Source: Lepidostoma basale (Eukaryota > Arthropoda > Insecta > Trichoptera > Lepidostomatidae). Taken from it: 64,000 bases of DNA. The DNA lies in contig JAHDVF020001598.1 in assembly GCA_022606425.2 (NCBI GenBank), positions 568,873 to 632,872 on the forward strand, written 5' to 3'. Under the pieces are notes generated by a model. That model was given only the letters and a program-made list of their open reading frames with translations, made no database searches and was not told the DNA's origin. Below are positions 41,450 to 51,124 of this stretch, in pieces (position 1 is the stretch's first letter; each line of letters begins with the position of its first letter). The position numbers were made by a program, and so were the translations under genes.

Positions 41450-42232
41450 CCGTCGCGCTGCCATGTGGTAAATTGAGTTTCCACTGCCAATTTAAAGTTG
41501 ATTTTCTTAAAACCTATGGACCCTAATATTATAAAAAAAATTGTAATCCTCCATTGAAGTGTTCTCAATATTTCGTAATAAAAAAAAAGCAAAAAATTAC
41601 TTCCTTCATCCCAAAAAAAAAAATTTCTAAGACTGCCCTCACCTTCATTCGTGTTAAGGTAGAATTTGTTTTGCTAATATTTACAACTTTATCAAAAGTG
41701 ACAAATACTTACTCGCTGTTTTGAACGTATTATAAATTATATCTTTGGCTTTTTCAATATGTACGTAATAATACCGACTGTAGACGGAAACGCAGGACGC
41801 AACTTAATAATATCAGAACTGTGAAAATATTAACACTTTACCAAAAGGGACAAATATTAATACGTACTCGTTGTCTTGAACGTACTATACATTTTGCCTA
41901 GGTGCCTTTATCATACGTAAAATCTCGTAAAGTCTAGCCGCGCCGGCCGCCGCGCGGCGCTTGTCTTTACCTGCGTGTCCAGTCATTCGTATGCTATGAC
42001 GCATTACATATCAGAAATCGCATGGTTCCAGAAAAAATTAATAATGATATGTTTTTCAAATAATCCATGTATGTTATAGATATCGATCTATTCCTAATGA
42101 AATTCCCTACAAGATGACATAAATTAAATTTTGATTCATCTAGTCATATGCTTGATATTTAGATAAAGTTAGCGGTAAACTGAACTTACCACATGGGAGC
42201 AAGCGTTTTGTTTTGAACACGGTACGTTAAGG
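41450..42232. mobile_element. DNA transposon remnant with CCCTTAAC ends
   Basis: CCCTTAACCGTCGCGCT...CCATGTGGTAAATTGAGTTT at the left pairs with AACTGAACTTACCACATGGG...GTACGTTAAGGG at the right; the right end is followed by TTAA. The left TTAA is displaced by two bases. Within, CTTTACCAAAAGGGACAAAT and TTTATCAAAAGTGACAAATA form an internal direct repeat. No transposase frame. The CCCTT/TTAA signature suggests a piggyBac-type element. Confidence 0.6.
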
Positions 42233-42411
42233 GTTAAATAAATAATATTGATATCTTCATTCTTATTAATATGATTCATCTTAGATATTTTTAATCCAGT
42301 TAGAATATACGATATTATGGGAATAATAAAAATATGATTAGAATACATATATTTTTAGTATGTACAATTTGGGTAGTTAATTGATTAAATATTACAACTA
42401 AGAAGGGTATG

Positions 42412-42525
42412 TTAATTAATATAAATGAAAACGTCCGTCTTCTAGGAGTGTTATTAAACTTTTTTCGCCCTTCTAAGGCATTATCAAAAGGCATTTGATA
42501 ATGCCTTAGAAGGGCGAAACATGTC
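42412..42525. mobile_element. PAL-1 copy with shortened arm
   Basis: AATGAAAACGTCCGTCTTCT, then CGCCCTTCTAAGGCATTATC, a short centre, and the inverted GATAATGCCTTAGAAGGGCG, AAACATGTC. The inner 23-bp arms match almost perfectly; the second outer arm is missing. Confidence 0.8.
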
Positions 42526-42671
42526 ATCTTTATCTTTCCCTCGCTCTTTTATACTCAAAATTTTCTGGTACTATTTTTTGACGACATCAAGATTTTTGCC
42601 TATTTATATTATATCTCAATAATTTCTAGTTTTAATATTACAGTGAAATAATGTGTGCTATGTTGTAGACC

Positions 42672-42880
42672 TTCACTAACTAACTAACTAACCAACCGTG
42701 AATATTTTACGGGTTGCACGTTGCACGACATGCTTTCCTTTGTCTTCCACGGCAGAAGCCGAATATCTGTGTGAGTGGTATTAGATTATACATGTACTCG
42801 TATACAACATTTAATGCATTCTTCTCTCATACATTCGTTCCATATGTCCTAAGTATCTCAGGGATCCTTTTAATAATTAG
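42672..42880 (-). mobile_element. RTE-A LINE fragment, strongly diverged
   Basis: ACTAACTAACTAACTAACCA tail, TGCTTTCCTTTGTCTTCCAC, TTCTCTCATACATTCGTTCC and AAGTATCTCAGGGATCCTTT match RTE-A blocks with several deletions. Confidence 0.6.
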
Positions 42881-43024
42881 TTAATTAGTTTGCTAATTAC
42901 TTTATATTTATCAGGAAGAACAAACGCATGCGTACTAACACCAAGTTAAAATATTTATAGGACACGCGTGCTTCCTATAATGACGTGTGCTATAGTGACG
43001 CAGCTCGATACTGTATGAACCAAA

Positions 43025-43258
43025 GAACATCTGTGATGAAGGTCTTAAAATCCATTACTAGAAAACTCTCAGAGATTGTAACGTAGAAATAAGAAAAAAC
43101 TCAGAAGAAGATACTGTAGGCAGAATGGATAGTGACAGATTCACATATATTATAGATACAGCAGCTAACGAAATCCACTCTGAACACGGTCCATCTGGAA
43201 GACTACTTAAGAGATGGAAGGATAGTTGGACCTCATCATCTCAGGAGACATAATTTCT
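43025..43258 (+). mobile_element. RTE-E-like LINE remnant
   Basis: GAAAACTCTCAGAGATTGTA (KTLRD-like), GTTGGACCTCATCATCTCAG (SWTSSSQE) and GGAAGACTACTTAAGAGATG (GRLLKRW) follow the RTE-E order seen at 7025 and 57050, at low identity. Confidence 0.5.
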
Positions 43259-43287
43259 GTGTTACAAATGGTCAGATCTAAAAAAAA

Positions 43288-43415
43288 CTAACTAACTAAC
43301 CATCACGAAAGAATGGACTGTCACACTTTTCTTTCCTGGCATACTTCTCTCGCTTCTTCAACATTTATACATCGTGTCATGCACGCACGTCGATTTCTCC
43401 GGTTCCTCGCATGGA
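43288..43415 (-). mobile_element. RTE-A LINE 3' fragment
   Basis: ACTAACTAACTAACCATCAC, then a deletion of the usual GCCGTCTCCCCGAAGGGGTA block, then GAAAGAATGGACTGTCACAC and ATACATCGTGTCATGCACGC. The hAT element at 43434 lies next to it. Confidence 0.75.
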
Positions 43416-43433
43416 ATAATATATTGGTATCAC

Positions 43434-44077
43434 CAGTGGCGGTACTTTCATACAAGCCGAAAAGCCGGGCTTGCCTCTAAAAATGTATAATAAAACGTTG
43501 TTTTTTGCGGGTTTGAGCCGTCTCCGAATAAAATAATATGTTGAATTGGAGGGTCTTTGTCCCACTTATTTGGCTTTGGCTTGTAATCATATAGCTAGAT
43601 GCATATATACCAGAAGATATCTACAATTTTTTGTATGGATTTGAAGCCGGGCTTTATCACTCTGAAGTATGTTACTATTCGATGTGTCACGAACTTCATT
43701 TCTATTGTCAGAATGTTATTTGTCATTTACGTTATGTGCAAAAATGTTATGAAAAGAAAGATTATGTGATTTCTTTACGTACATTTATTTATAATTCGTG
43801 TTTCGGTGTTAACAACTTTTTTATTATTGCCTATTTCTTATTAATTATAATATATTTCTTCGTGTACATTATTTCGTATATTATACAAGAAAATGAGTTT
43901 GATGATGCAGAAAATGATTTTTGGTATGGATTTAAAATCAATTAATTCACGAAATTAATTTAGAAAGTTAAAACTCTTTTTATCTGGAAAAGTACATTAT
44001 CGTGACCCTCTACTAATATTATAACACAAAAAAGTCGGACGGGCTTGCCTTACTGGTTGACCCTAGGCACGCCACTG
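43434..44077. mobile_element. hAT-type element with 8-bp target duplication
   Basis: The ends are CAGTGGCGGTACTTTC and inverted CACGCCACTG, flanked on both sides by GGTATCAC (43426-43433 and 44078-44085). The 8-bp duplication and CAGTG start identify the hAT superfamily. It is 644 bases with no recognisable transposase; a 104-codon plus frame at 43631-43945 looks like AT-rich noise. It is non-autonomous and must have relied on a hAT transposase elsewhere. Confidence 0.9.
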
Positions 44078-44089
44078 GGTATCACATCG

Positions 44090-44975
44090 TCATCGAAAGG
44101 TTGCTCTCATCATTTTAAAAAAAATTACATTCATTCAGGTGGAAAACATTGATATCATCAAAATGCTTATTATAGTTGTCGCAAATCCAGTATAATAACG
44201 CGCTCTGAGCGTAATTAGTGCTATAAACAGGAAGGCAGAAAACTTGGCTCGCGGTGTGTCTAGTGCGAGACATAAGGGTATTTACTATCGATTTGCTAAG
44301 AAGTTTGGAGTTTTCTATTTTAAAGTGTATAATTTTGTGAAGCAACATTGTATCATTAAATGGTCGTCTATTTTCAAGAGAATTAGGGCAGACTTGCTAT
44401 CCAAAAATGAGCTGCACATTTCGAAATTAATGTGTTTAATAAAAAAATAATTGAACTCTTTCAATGCGTTGGATATGTGCTGCATAATAAGGAAACCAAA
44501 CGGGAGATTTATAATCTATAGTGATGCAACGGAAGTGTCATAACGGAAACAGAAACGGAAATAGATGTAAAAAGTAAATTTTAGCGGAAACAGAAACGGA
44601 AACGGATGCGCAAGCGGAGGTCTAAATACTATGAAAAAAAGTATTTTTTTACAAATACAATTTTTAATGAAATTAATGTTAAAAATTAAGTAGTAGGTAG
44701 TAAGTTTTATGAAAAGTAGTTTGGCCGCTTTTACACATCACAATCTGTTCCGGTGTTCTTCATATATAAGACCAGCTCCTCTAAATACGACGCTGCTGAG
44801 AGGAGCTGATAAATATTAGTGCACTAATGGCAAAATATTAGTATTATATATTTGTATGAACTACATAAGGCGATCCTCATGTAAAGGCAATTGTTTTTCT
44901 TTTTTGTACTCCTGAAGTTGTGACTGTGTCTCCAAAAATAGATTGTCGTTCTCGTTATTTGTAATCGAAACGTTT
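44090..44975. other. unassigned region
   Basis: Short frames on both strands (for example plus 44244-44450) without known domains. At 44530-44625, CGGAAACAGAAACGGAAA-type words repeat; such runs occur near the ends of some hAT elements, but no paired ends were found. Confidence 0.35.
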
Positions 44976-44979
44976 TCAT

Positions 44980-45655
44980 CACAATTAAATGTAAGAAACA
45001 TGTCACTATACCTAAAATAATAAAACTTATAGAAAACGGACGTTTTCATCACAATTAAATGTGTGAAACATGTCACTATACATAATGTAATAAAACTTCT
45101 AGAAAACGGACGTTTTCATCCCATTAAATGTGTGAAACATGTCACTATATCTAATGTAATACAACTTATATAAAACGGACGTTTTCATCACAATTAAATG
45201 TAAGAAACATGTCACTATACCTAATGTAATACAACTTATAGAAAACGGACGTTTTCATCACAATTAAATGTGTGAAACATGTCACTATAAATAATGTAAT
45301 AAAACTTCTAGAAAACGGACGTTTTCATCACAATTAAATGTGTGAAACATGTCACTATATATAATGTAATAAAACTTCTAGAAAAGGGACGTTTTCATCC
45401 CATTAAATGTGTGAAACATGTCACTATATCTAATGTAATACAACTTATAGAAAACGGACATTTTTATCACAATTAAATGTAAGAAACATGTCACTATACC
45501 TAATATAATAAAACTTATAGAAAACGGAAATGTGTGAAACATGTCACTATACCTAATGTAATACAACTTATAGAAAACGGACGTTTTTATCACAATGTAA
45601 TGTAAGAAACATTACACTATACCTAATGTAATAAAACTTCTAGAAAACATTTGTT
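44980..45655. repeat. 70-bp tandem array made of PAL-1 arm units
   Basis: The unit contains GTGAAACATGTCACTATAC, AATGTAATAAAACTTCTAGA, AAACGGACGTTTTCATCACA and ATTAAAT. In the same order the PAL-1 right arm has GCGAAACATGTCATTCCC, ATATAATAAAACTTCTAGA, AAACTGACGTTTTCATTCG and TATTAATT. About 9-10 units, some shortened. The array runs directly into the PAL-1 outer end at 45656-45715. Confidence 0.9.
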
Positions 45656-45715
45656 TTCATTCGAATAAATTATTTAATATGTTTTACGTCGTTATTCAAG
45701 TAACTATTAATATAA
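45656..45715. mobile_element. PAL-1 outer end closing the 70-bp array
   Basis: TTTTCATTCGAATAAATTAT, TTAATATGTTTTACGTCG and TTATTCAAGTAACTATTAAT: the terminus that normally follows one arm here follows the last array unit. Confidence 0.7.
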
Positions 45716-45769
45716 TGAAAATTATTAATAAAATTATTATACGCATTAATTCATATAACTAACAAACTT

Positions 45770-45864
45770 TGATATAGGCAGGTACGAGAAGAAGGCAGCG
45801 AACTGCCGAAACCGGTCGGAGACACAAACATAAGTGGAATTTAATAAAATATATTATTCATTAT
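45770..45864. repeat. repeat with AAACCGGTCG word, PAL-2-related
   Basis: CGAACTGCCGAAACCGGTCG and ATAAGTGGAATTTAATAAAA recall a PAL-2 arm; an inverse relative at 50637-50700 (ATTCCACTTATTT, GGCCAGTTTCGAGAGCTCGC) may be its partner type. Confidence 0.45.
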
Positions 45865-45877
45865 TTACAATGAACTT

Positions 45878-46334
45878 AACAAAAACCTATCCAAAAAAGC
45901 TAGAATGGCAGTGCACAATGGTGTTCTTCTACCGACCCTTATGTATGGAAGCGAAGCATGGAACTGGCAAAAGAAGGATGAAAGTAGAATAAATGTAGTA
46001 GAAATGAGATCTCTTAGACGAATGTGTGAATACTCTATGTATGATAGAGTGTCGAATGAAAATATAAGAAGTGAACGCGGTACGAACGATGGTGTCATGA
46101 ACAAAATAATGAAAGGATCATTAAGATGGTTTGGACATATGGAAAGAATGAATGAAGAAAGAATGGTAAAAAAATTATATGTTAATGATGTAAATGGAAC
46201 CAGAAATAGAGGAAGACCAGAGAAATCACGATGACACGATGTATGAATGTTGAGGAATCGAGAGAAATATGTCAGGAAAGAAATGTGTGGCAGTCCATTC
46301 TTTCTGCCTACCCCTTCGGGGAGACGGCGTGATG

Positions 46335-46363
<29 letters not shown>
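45878..46363 (+). mobile_element. RTE-A LINE 3' end with 13-bp target duplication
   Basis: MAVHNGVLLPTLMYGSEAWN, RRMCEYSMYDRVSNENIRSE, KGSLRWFGHMERMNEERMV and TRNRGRPEKS; then a deletion of about 85 bases removes the KTWHDQINQ block. It ends GATGGTTAGTTAGTTAGTTA. TTACAATGAACTT lies on both sides (45865-45877 and 46364-46376). The deletion is internal, so it occurred after or during insertion. Confidence 0.92.
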
Positions 46364-46366
<3 letters not shown>

Positions 46367-46479
46367 CAATGAACTTCTAACATGAAATTTCAAATAGCAA
46401 CATCATATTTTTTTATGTATTGAAACTCATAGATATCGGAGGTTTTCGTGAATATTAGATATGTGTTATTTGTTAATTA

Positions 46480-46780
46480 ATTTTGTTTATGGGGTAAATA
46501 AATAAGCCAGTATATTTTCGGCTTTAAGTACACGACCAACCTCATGTCCCGGCGTCTTGCGATCGGCTCCGAAACTTTCCGAACTATTATCGCACCAGTA
46601 TGACCATCACAGTACCACACGCGGCGGCCGGGCGGCTCTCCGAGACTGCCTGCGCTGCCTCCTCGGCTTCGGTCCCCCAGCCGGGGGCGGGCGGTGCCCG
46701 AGCGGGACGGACACACTTCTATCGGGTGGATAGTACGAGTAATTTCTCGCGAATCCATCACTCTGTCGTCTGCCTGTTAT
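46480..46780. other. GC- and CpG-rich island, unassigned
   Basis: 46600-46720 is dense in CG (CACGCGGCGGCCGGGCGGCT, CCCCCAGCCGGGGGCGGGCG). Both strands have 60-94-codon frames without recognised domains. The only comparably GC-rich DNA nearby is the FoxB exons, so this may be host sequence such as a 5' exon or promoter. Confidence 0.35.
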
Positions 46781-46781
46781 A

Positions 46782-46940
46782 GGGTGTTTTTTTTAAAGGT
46801 TTGATTTTTAAACTGGCAACATTGTTTCTACAGACTGTCAATTTGACAGTTGATAGTTGATTTGTAGTCGGAACGTTTTGCCATTTCACCATAACCGATT
46901 GACGTCAGAACAGCGCTTTCAAATTGTACAAATTTATTTA
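46782..46940. mobile_element. mariner-type terminal fragment
   Basis: AGGGTGTTTTTTTTAAAGG, AACTGGCAACATTGTTTC and CTGTCAATTTGACAGTTG form the kind of end I associate with insect mariner-group elements; CTGTCAATTTGACAG is itself an inverted repeat. The partner end and transposase are not adjacent; a mariner C-terminal remnant lies at 51725. Confidence 0.45.
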
Positions 46941-46944
46941 TTTA

Positions 46945-47145
46945 CAAAACATGGCATGACCAAATTAATCAAATATTAAAAGTTGGTCATGTCAGAAGCC
47001 GGAAGAATCGACGTGCGTGTATGACTCAATGTATGAATGTGGAGGAAGCTAGACAGGTGTGCCAGGATAGAATAGTGTGGCGGTCCATTCTCTCTGCCTA
47101 CCCCTGCGGGGAAACGGCGTGATGGTTTGTTGTTGTTGTTGTTGT
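46945..47145 (+). mobile_element. RTE-A LINE 3' end (TTG-tail subfamily)
   Basis: KTWHDQINQ-like start (CATGGCATGACCAAATTAAT), ACTCAATGTATGAATGTGGA, TCTGCCTACCCCTGCGGGGA and a GTTTGTTGTTGTTGTTGTTG tail. Strongly 5'-truncated. Confidence 0.85.
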
Positions 47146-47462
47146 TGGTTCGTAAAAAAGGATTCCTGAGATGGTTTGGACATATGGAACGAATGGATGA
47201 GAATAGAATGGTTAAAAAGTTATACACAAGCAACGTGAGTGGGAAAAGAAGCCGGGGACGACCGAGGAAAACATGGCATGACCAAATTAATCAATTGCTA
47301 AAAGGCGGCCACATTCGATGTCGGAATAATCGACGTGCGTGCATGGTACGGTGTATGAATGTAGAGGAAGCCCGAGAGGTATGCCAGGACAGGCCATTGT
47401 GGCGATCCATCCTCTGCCTACCCCTTCGGGAAAATGGCGTGATGGTTGTAAGTTAGTTAGTT
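47146..47462 (+). mobile_element. RTE-A LINE 3' end (TTAG-tail subfamily)
   Basis: The frame RKKGFLRWFGHMERMDENRM, VKKLYTSNVSGKRSRGRPRK, TWHDQINQLLKGGHIRCRNN and RACMVRCMNVEEAREVCQDR is open, ending GTAAGTTAGTTAG. It abuts the TTG tail of the preceding copy: one LINE inserted at or primed from the tail of the other. Confidence 0.9.
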
Positions 47463-47594
47463 TGGTTCGGTTCGCCAAACTTATCGTTCACTACGTCCAT
47501 TTTACGGTCGTCATAATCGTCCATTATCTAGGGATTAAAATTACCCGAAAAAGTAAATAAAAATAACATTTATAAATACGAGACATTATAAAGT

Positions 47595-48445
47595 GTATAA
47601 TATGTAAGTATTTATTGCCAATGTGGTAATTGTCGTATATACCTGTATGATAATGAAAGTATTTATTGTAAGTATGGTAATGTAAGTATTTATTGTAAAT
47701 ATGGTCATGTAAGTATGTAATGGAAATATGGTATTGTAAATATGGTCATGTAAGTATTTATTGTAAATATGTTATGTAAGTATCTACCTATGTATTGTAA
47801 GTATGGTAATGTAAGTATTTATTGTAAATATGGTCATGTAAGTATGTAATGAAAATATGGTATTGTAAATATGGTCATGTAAGTATTTATTGTAAATATG
47901 TTATGTAAGTATCTACCTAAGTATTGTAAATATGCTAATGTAAGTATTTATTGTAAATATGGTAATGTAAATATTTATTGGAAATATGGTAATGTAAGTA
48001 TTTATCGCAAGTATGGTATTGTAAGTAAGTATGTATTTTGAATAGGGTAATGTAAGTATATACCTACATATTGTAAATATGGTATTGTAAGTACGAATAT
48101 ACCTTGTAAAAATGGTCATGTAAGTATTTATTTTAAATATGGTAATGTAAGTATGTATCGTAAATATGGTATGTAAGTTTATAAGTACCTACTGTAAATA
48201 TGTCAATGTAAGTATTTATTGTAGATAAATATGGTAATGTAGGTATATATTTATTGTAAATATGGTACCTTTGTTGGTAAGTATACGAGTATATTGTAAA
48301 TATGGTAATGTAAGTAATTATTGCAAATACGGTATTGTAAGTATATGTAGTGAAATGATATTGTAAGTACTTTCTGTAAATATGGTATGTAAACATATAT
48401 ATTGTAAATAAGGTAATGTAAGTATTTATTGTAAATATGTATTTT
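47595..48445. repeat. 27-bp minisatellite, about 30 units
   Basis: The unit is approximately GTAAGTATTTATTGTAAATA plus TGGTAAT, with variants (GGTCATG, GGTATTG). Longer-order repeats are visible, for example the block near 47640-47790 recurring at about 47790-47920. Long minus frames of ITTYITIFTI type are its translation. Confidence 0.9.
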
Positions 48446-48449
48446 CCCA

Positions 48450-48975
48450 TATTCTTATCACCCGGTTTACACTGAGGTTGCTTGTTATCAGTGCGATTAA
48501 TTAACGAGCTAATAAAACACGATGCCAGCGTGAACGGGAAGACCCCACGTGTCTCAGTTCAACTTTTAAGCTGATTCTTTGGTCTGCCCCTCCGCTGAGT
48601 TTGTCACCCCCACCATTTTGCCTCGTGGTGGGCGGGGTCAGGCGAGAGTGGGGAAGGCGGAGCTACGATTGGACAGGACAACCTGGTTTAGGAGGAAAAC
48701 GTCAGAGAGGTGGTTATGCTATACTATTGGTGTAGGTATGTTGGATAAATCTTTTTTCCATCGAAGTGATTAACTTCAACATTCTGTTATCGAATTTATT
48801 TAAATAATATTATATGAATATTCTATTATTCTTATTTATTAATTTTATTTATAGAATCAAATACAAGTTGAATTATTTTTACAATATAGAAACAAATATG
48901 GCTGGACACAATGTTGTTCTTAACCGACCCTTATTGGTTGAAGTAAAATTTTTAATTAATAAGAACAAATTATGT
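48450..48975. other. unassigned, partly GC-rich
   Basis: 48540-48700 is GC-rich (CCTCGTGGTGGGCGGGGTCA) with a 64-codon plus frame lacking domains. The rest is AT-rich. Could be unique host DNA. Confidence 0.35.
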
Positions 48976-49440
48976 ATATTTAATAGAAGTTTTATTATAT
49001 TTTATGGGAGCAGTGGCGGTACTCCGATAGAAGCCCAGAAGCCCGGCTGGCGTAAGAAATTTTGAATCAAAACCTCTTCTGGCTTACAAAGGTTCAGCTC
49101 TTGTGGCTATTCCTCTTACGTCTGATGGGAACATTGTTGGAAGGTGATTTGGTAGGATGTTGGTTTATGCGGGGGCATGATTACTTAGATTTGGGGGTTT
49201 TGATTCAAAATGTCTTAAACATTCCGGTCTTCTGGGCTTCTATGGGAGTACCGCCATTGTATGGGAGTGACATTTTTCGCCTTGCTAAGGCATTATCAAA
49301 TGTGATAATGGCATAATAAGGCGAAACATTAGATAATGTCTTAGCAAGGCGAAAAGTGTCACTCCCATAAAATATTTAAAAAAACTTTTAAAAAAGTAAC
49401 GCCTGTTTTTTTTATTGAAAATGAAATTGTTCTTCGGGTG
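48976..49440. mobile_element. PAL-1 copy carrying a hAT insertion
   Basis: ATAGAAGTTTTATTATATTT and TATGGGAG lead to the hAT element; after it TATGGGAGTGACATTTTTCG, CCTTGCTAAGGCATTATC, then inverted GGCGAAAAGTGTCACTCCCA, TAAAATA. The centre is enlarged by an extra AAGGCGAAACATTAGATAAT segment, a partial arm duplication. Confidence 0.75.
49011..49259. mobile_element. small hAT element with 8-bp target duplication and K insert
   Basis: 249 bases, ends CAGTGGCGGTACTCCGATAG and inverted CTATGGGAGTACCGCCATTG; terminal repeats of about 45 bases. TATGGGAG flanks both sides (49003-49010 and 49260-49267). The middle (49080-49185) is nearly the same as repeat K at 10.33 kb. It shares its outermost bases with the 43.4 kb hAT element. 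Confidence 0.92.
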
Positions 49441-49845
49441 TTTCATTTTAATAAATAATTAATTTATAGCGAACGATCTAGAACATAGGTTCCCAAACTT
49501 TTTTGACCCATGCCCACTTTTTAGACACAAAATTACACAAGGCACTGGAAATTTACCTTTTTAAAATTAAACAAAAAAGAAAAATGTAGTGAACCTATTT
49601 TTTTATAAACTTACTCATAGTGTTATTGATAAGATACGCCGATACTTAAATTGTTGAGTAATTAATTTGTATTAAGTAATCCTAACGAAAAAGACTAACC
49701 TGATGAAATCATCAAAAAATATGACGAGTGTATTTTTTTAATTTCAGAAAGGTATTTTGGAAATACGAGTTGGTGTGGAAATACGAGTGAGAGGAAATAC
49801 GATAAACAATTCGAAAACTTACATTATAAATGTAATTATTATTTA
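49441..49845. other. unassigned region
   Basis: AGGTTCCCAAACTTTTTTGA near 49488 resembles the subterminal part of many hAT elements but has no partner. Otherwise nothing is recognised. Confidence 0.35.
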
Positions 49846-50068
49846 TTGTTTCTTGAACAATGATGTAAAACTCCATATTAAATAATTAATAGGTACGAAT
49901 GAAAACGTCAGTTTTCTAGAAGTTTTATTATATTTTATGGGAATGACATGTTTCGCCCTTCTAAGGCATTATCAAATGCCTTAGAAGGGCGAAACATGTC
50001 ATTCCCATAAAATATAATAAAACTTCTAGAAAACTGACGTTTTCATTCGTATTAATTAGTAATTATTA
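49846..50068. mobile_element. PAL-1 type copy, perfect 75-bp-arm palindrome
   Basis: Arms 49895-49969 and 49976-50050 are exact reverse complements over 75 bases with a 6-base centre TATCAA. Words from the outside in: ACGAATGAAAACGTCAG, TTTTCTAGAAGTTTTATTA, ATGGGAATGACATGTTTCG, CCCTTCTAAGGCAT. Outside the left arm is the family end (TTTCTTGAACAATGATGTAA). No coding capacity. Confidence 0.95.
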
Positions 50069-50069
50069 A

Positions 50070-50225
50070 ACTAACTAACCATCACGCCGTCTCCCCGAAG
50101 GGGTAGGCAGAAAGAATGGACTGCCACACCTTTCTTTCCTGACATATTTCTCTCGCTTCCTCAACATTCATACATCGTGTCATGCACGCGCGTCGATTTC
50201 TCTGACTCCTCACATGGCCGACATT
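50070..50225 (-). mobile_element. RTE-A LINE 3' end fragment
   Basis: AACTAACCATCACGCCGTCT, CCCCGAAGGGGTAGGCAGAA, ATACATCGTGTCATGCACGC and GGCCGACATTCAATATTTGA. It begins immediately beyond the PAL-1 palindrome. Confidence 0.8.
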
Positions 50226-50400
50226 CAATATTTGATTTATATAGTAATTATTATTATATTTATTATAATATTATAATATAATATTATTATAATATTATAA
50301 TATAATATTATAATATTATATTATTATAATATTATAATATTATTAAATATTTATTATAATTATTATAATATTTGATTTATATAGTAATTATTATTATAGA
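50226..50400. repeat. TAATAT low-complexity tract
   Basis: ATAATATTATAATATAATAT-type sequence; a 30-base segment (TTTGATTTATATAGTAATTA) occurs on both sides of it (50230 and 50368). Confidence 0.8.
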
Positions 50401-50544
50401 GAAAATGTAAAACTAATACATGTGTACATATATGATTATTTGAAACATCAGAAAATCATAGATTATATATTTTTTTAAGGTGATTTTATCAAAAACTTTT
50501 GATATGTTACAAATTATATAGGTACCTACTTCGTTTCTCAGAGA

Positions 50545-50637
50545 TATTTGACCGCCACAATACTCTATCCTGACATACCTCTCTAGATTCCTCCACATTC
50601 AAACAGCGAGTCATAAATGCACGTCGATTCGTCCGAT
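50545..50637 (-). mobile_element. RTE-A LINE 3' scrap
   Basis: ACCGCCACAATACTCTATCC, TGACATACCTCTCTAGATTC and CCTCCACATTCAAACAGCGA. Confidence 0.65.
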
Positions 50638-51120
50638 TTTTTTATTCCACTTATTTATTTTCGGCCAGTTTCGAGAGCTCGCTGCCATCTTCTGGTAGGT
50701 AGGTACCTATCTGCCAAAAGTCACTTATCAAAGTTTGTTAGGTTTATATAAATGGAGTCCAAATGGTGGATGTTGATATTTTATATAATTTAATAGTGTT
50801 AAGTGATTTTAAACGTTTTTTTTTAAATGTAAACGAAATTATTAGTAGTTTGTATATAGGTACCTACCTAGCTAGAAAAGCAATTAAGGGTGTGACTAAT
50901 TTTCATAATGATGCTGTACAACCAGTGCCGGATTAGCTATTATAGCAGATAGCGAGTAAAAAAAAATTTAAAAATATAAAAAAATATATTAAAGGAAAAA
51001 AAAGCGAGTGCCACGGGCCCCGCGTTTCAGGAGGTCTCGCGTCTCTAACAGGAACTTGTTGGATTTCAAAATTTCGCAATTGCAAAATTTTATGTTAAAT
51101 TCTTAGTTTTTATTTTTCTT
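50638..51120. other. unassigned region
   Basis: A PAL-2-like word lies at 50638-50680; the rest is AT-rich without features. TAGGTAGGTACCTATC and GGTACCTACCTAGC words are of the kind I associate with Lepidoptera. Confidence 0.35.
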
Positions 51121-51124
51121 ATTG

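Noticed and set aside
43631..43945. 104-codon plus frame inside the hAT element
   Set aside because: Strings of I, F and Y typical of AT-rich non-coding DNA; no BED finger, DDE or dimerisation motif of hAT transposases.
44980..45655. CRISPR-like array (regular 70-bp repeats)
   Set aside because: There are no unique spacers between repeats, units are contiguous and the context is an animal genome.
47913..48450. Minus-strand frames rich in TYITIFTI repeats
   Set aside because: Pure translation of the 27-bp minisatellite; length and frame drift along the array.
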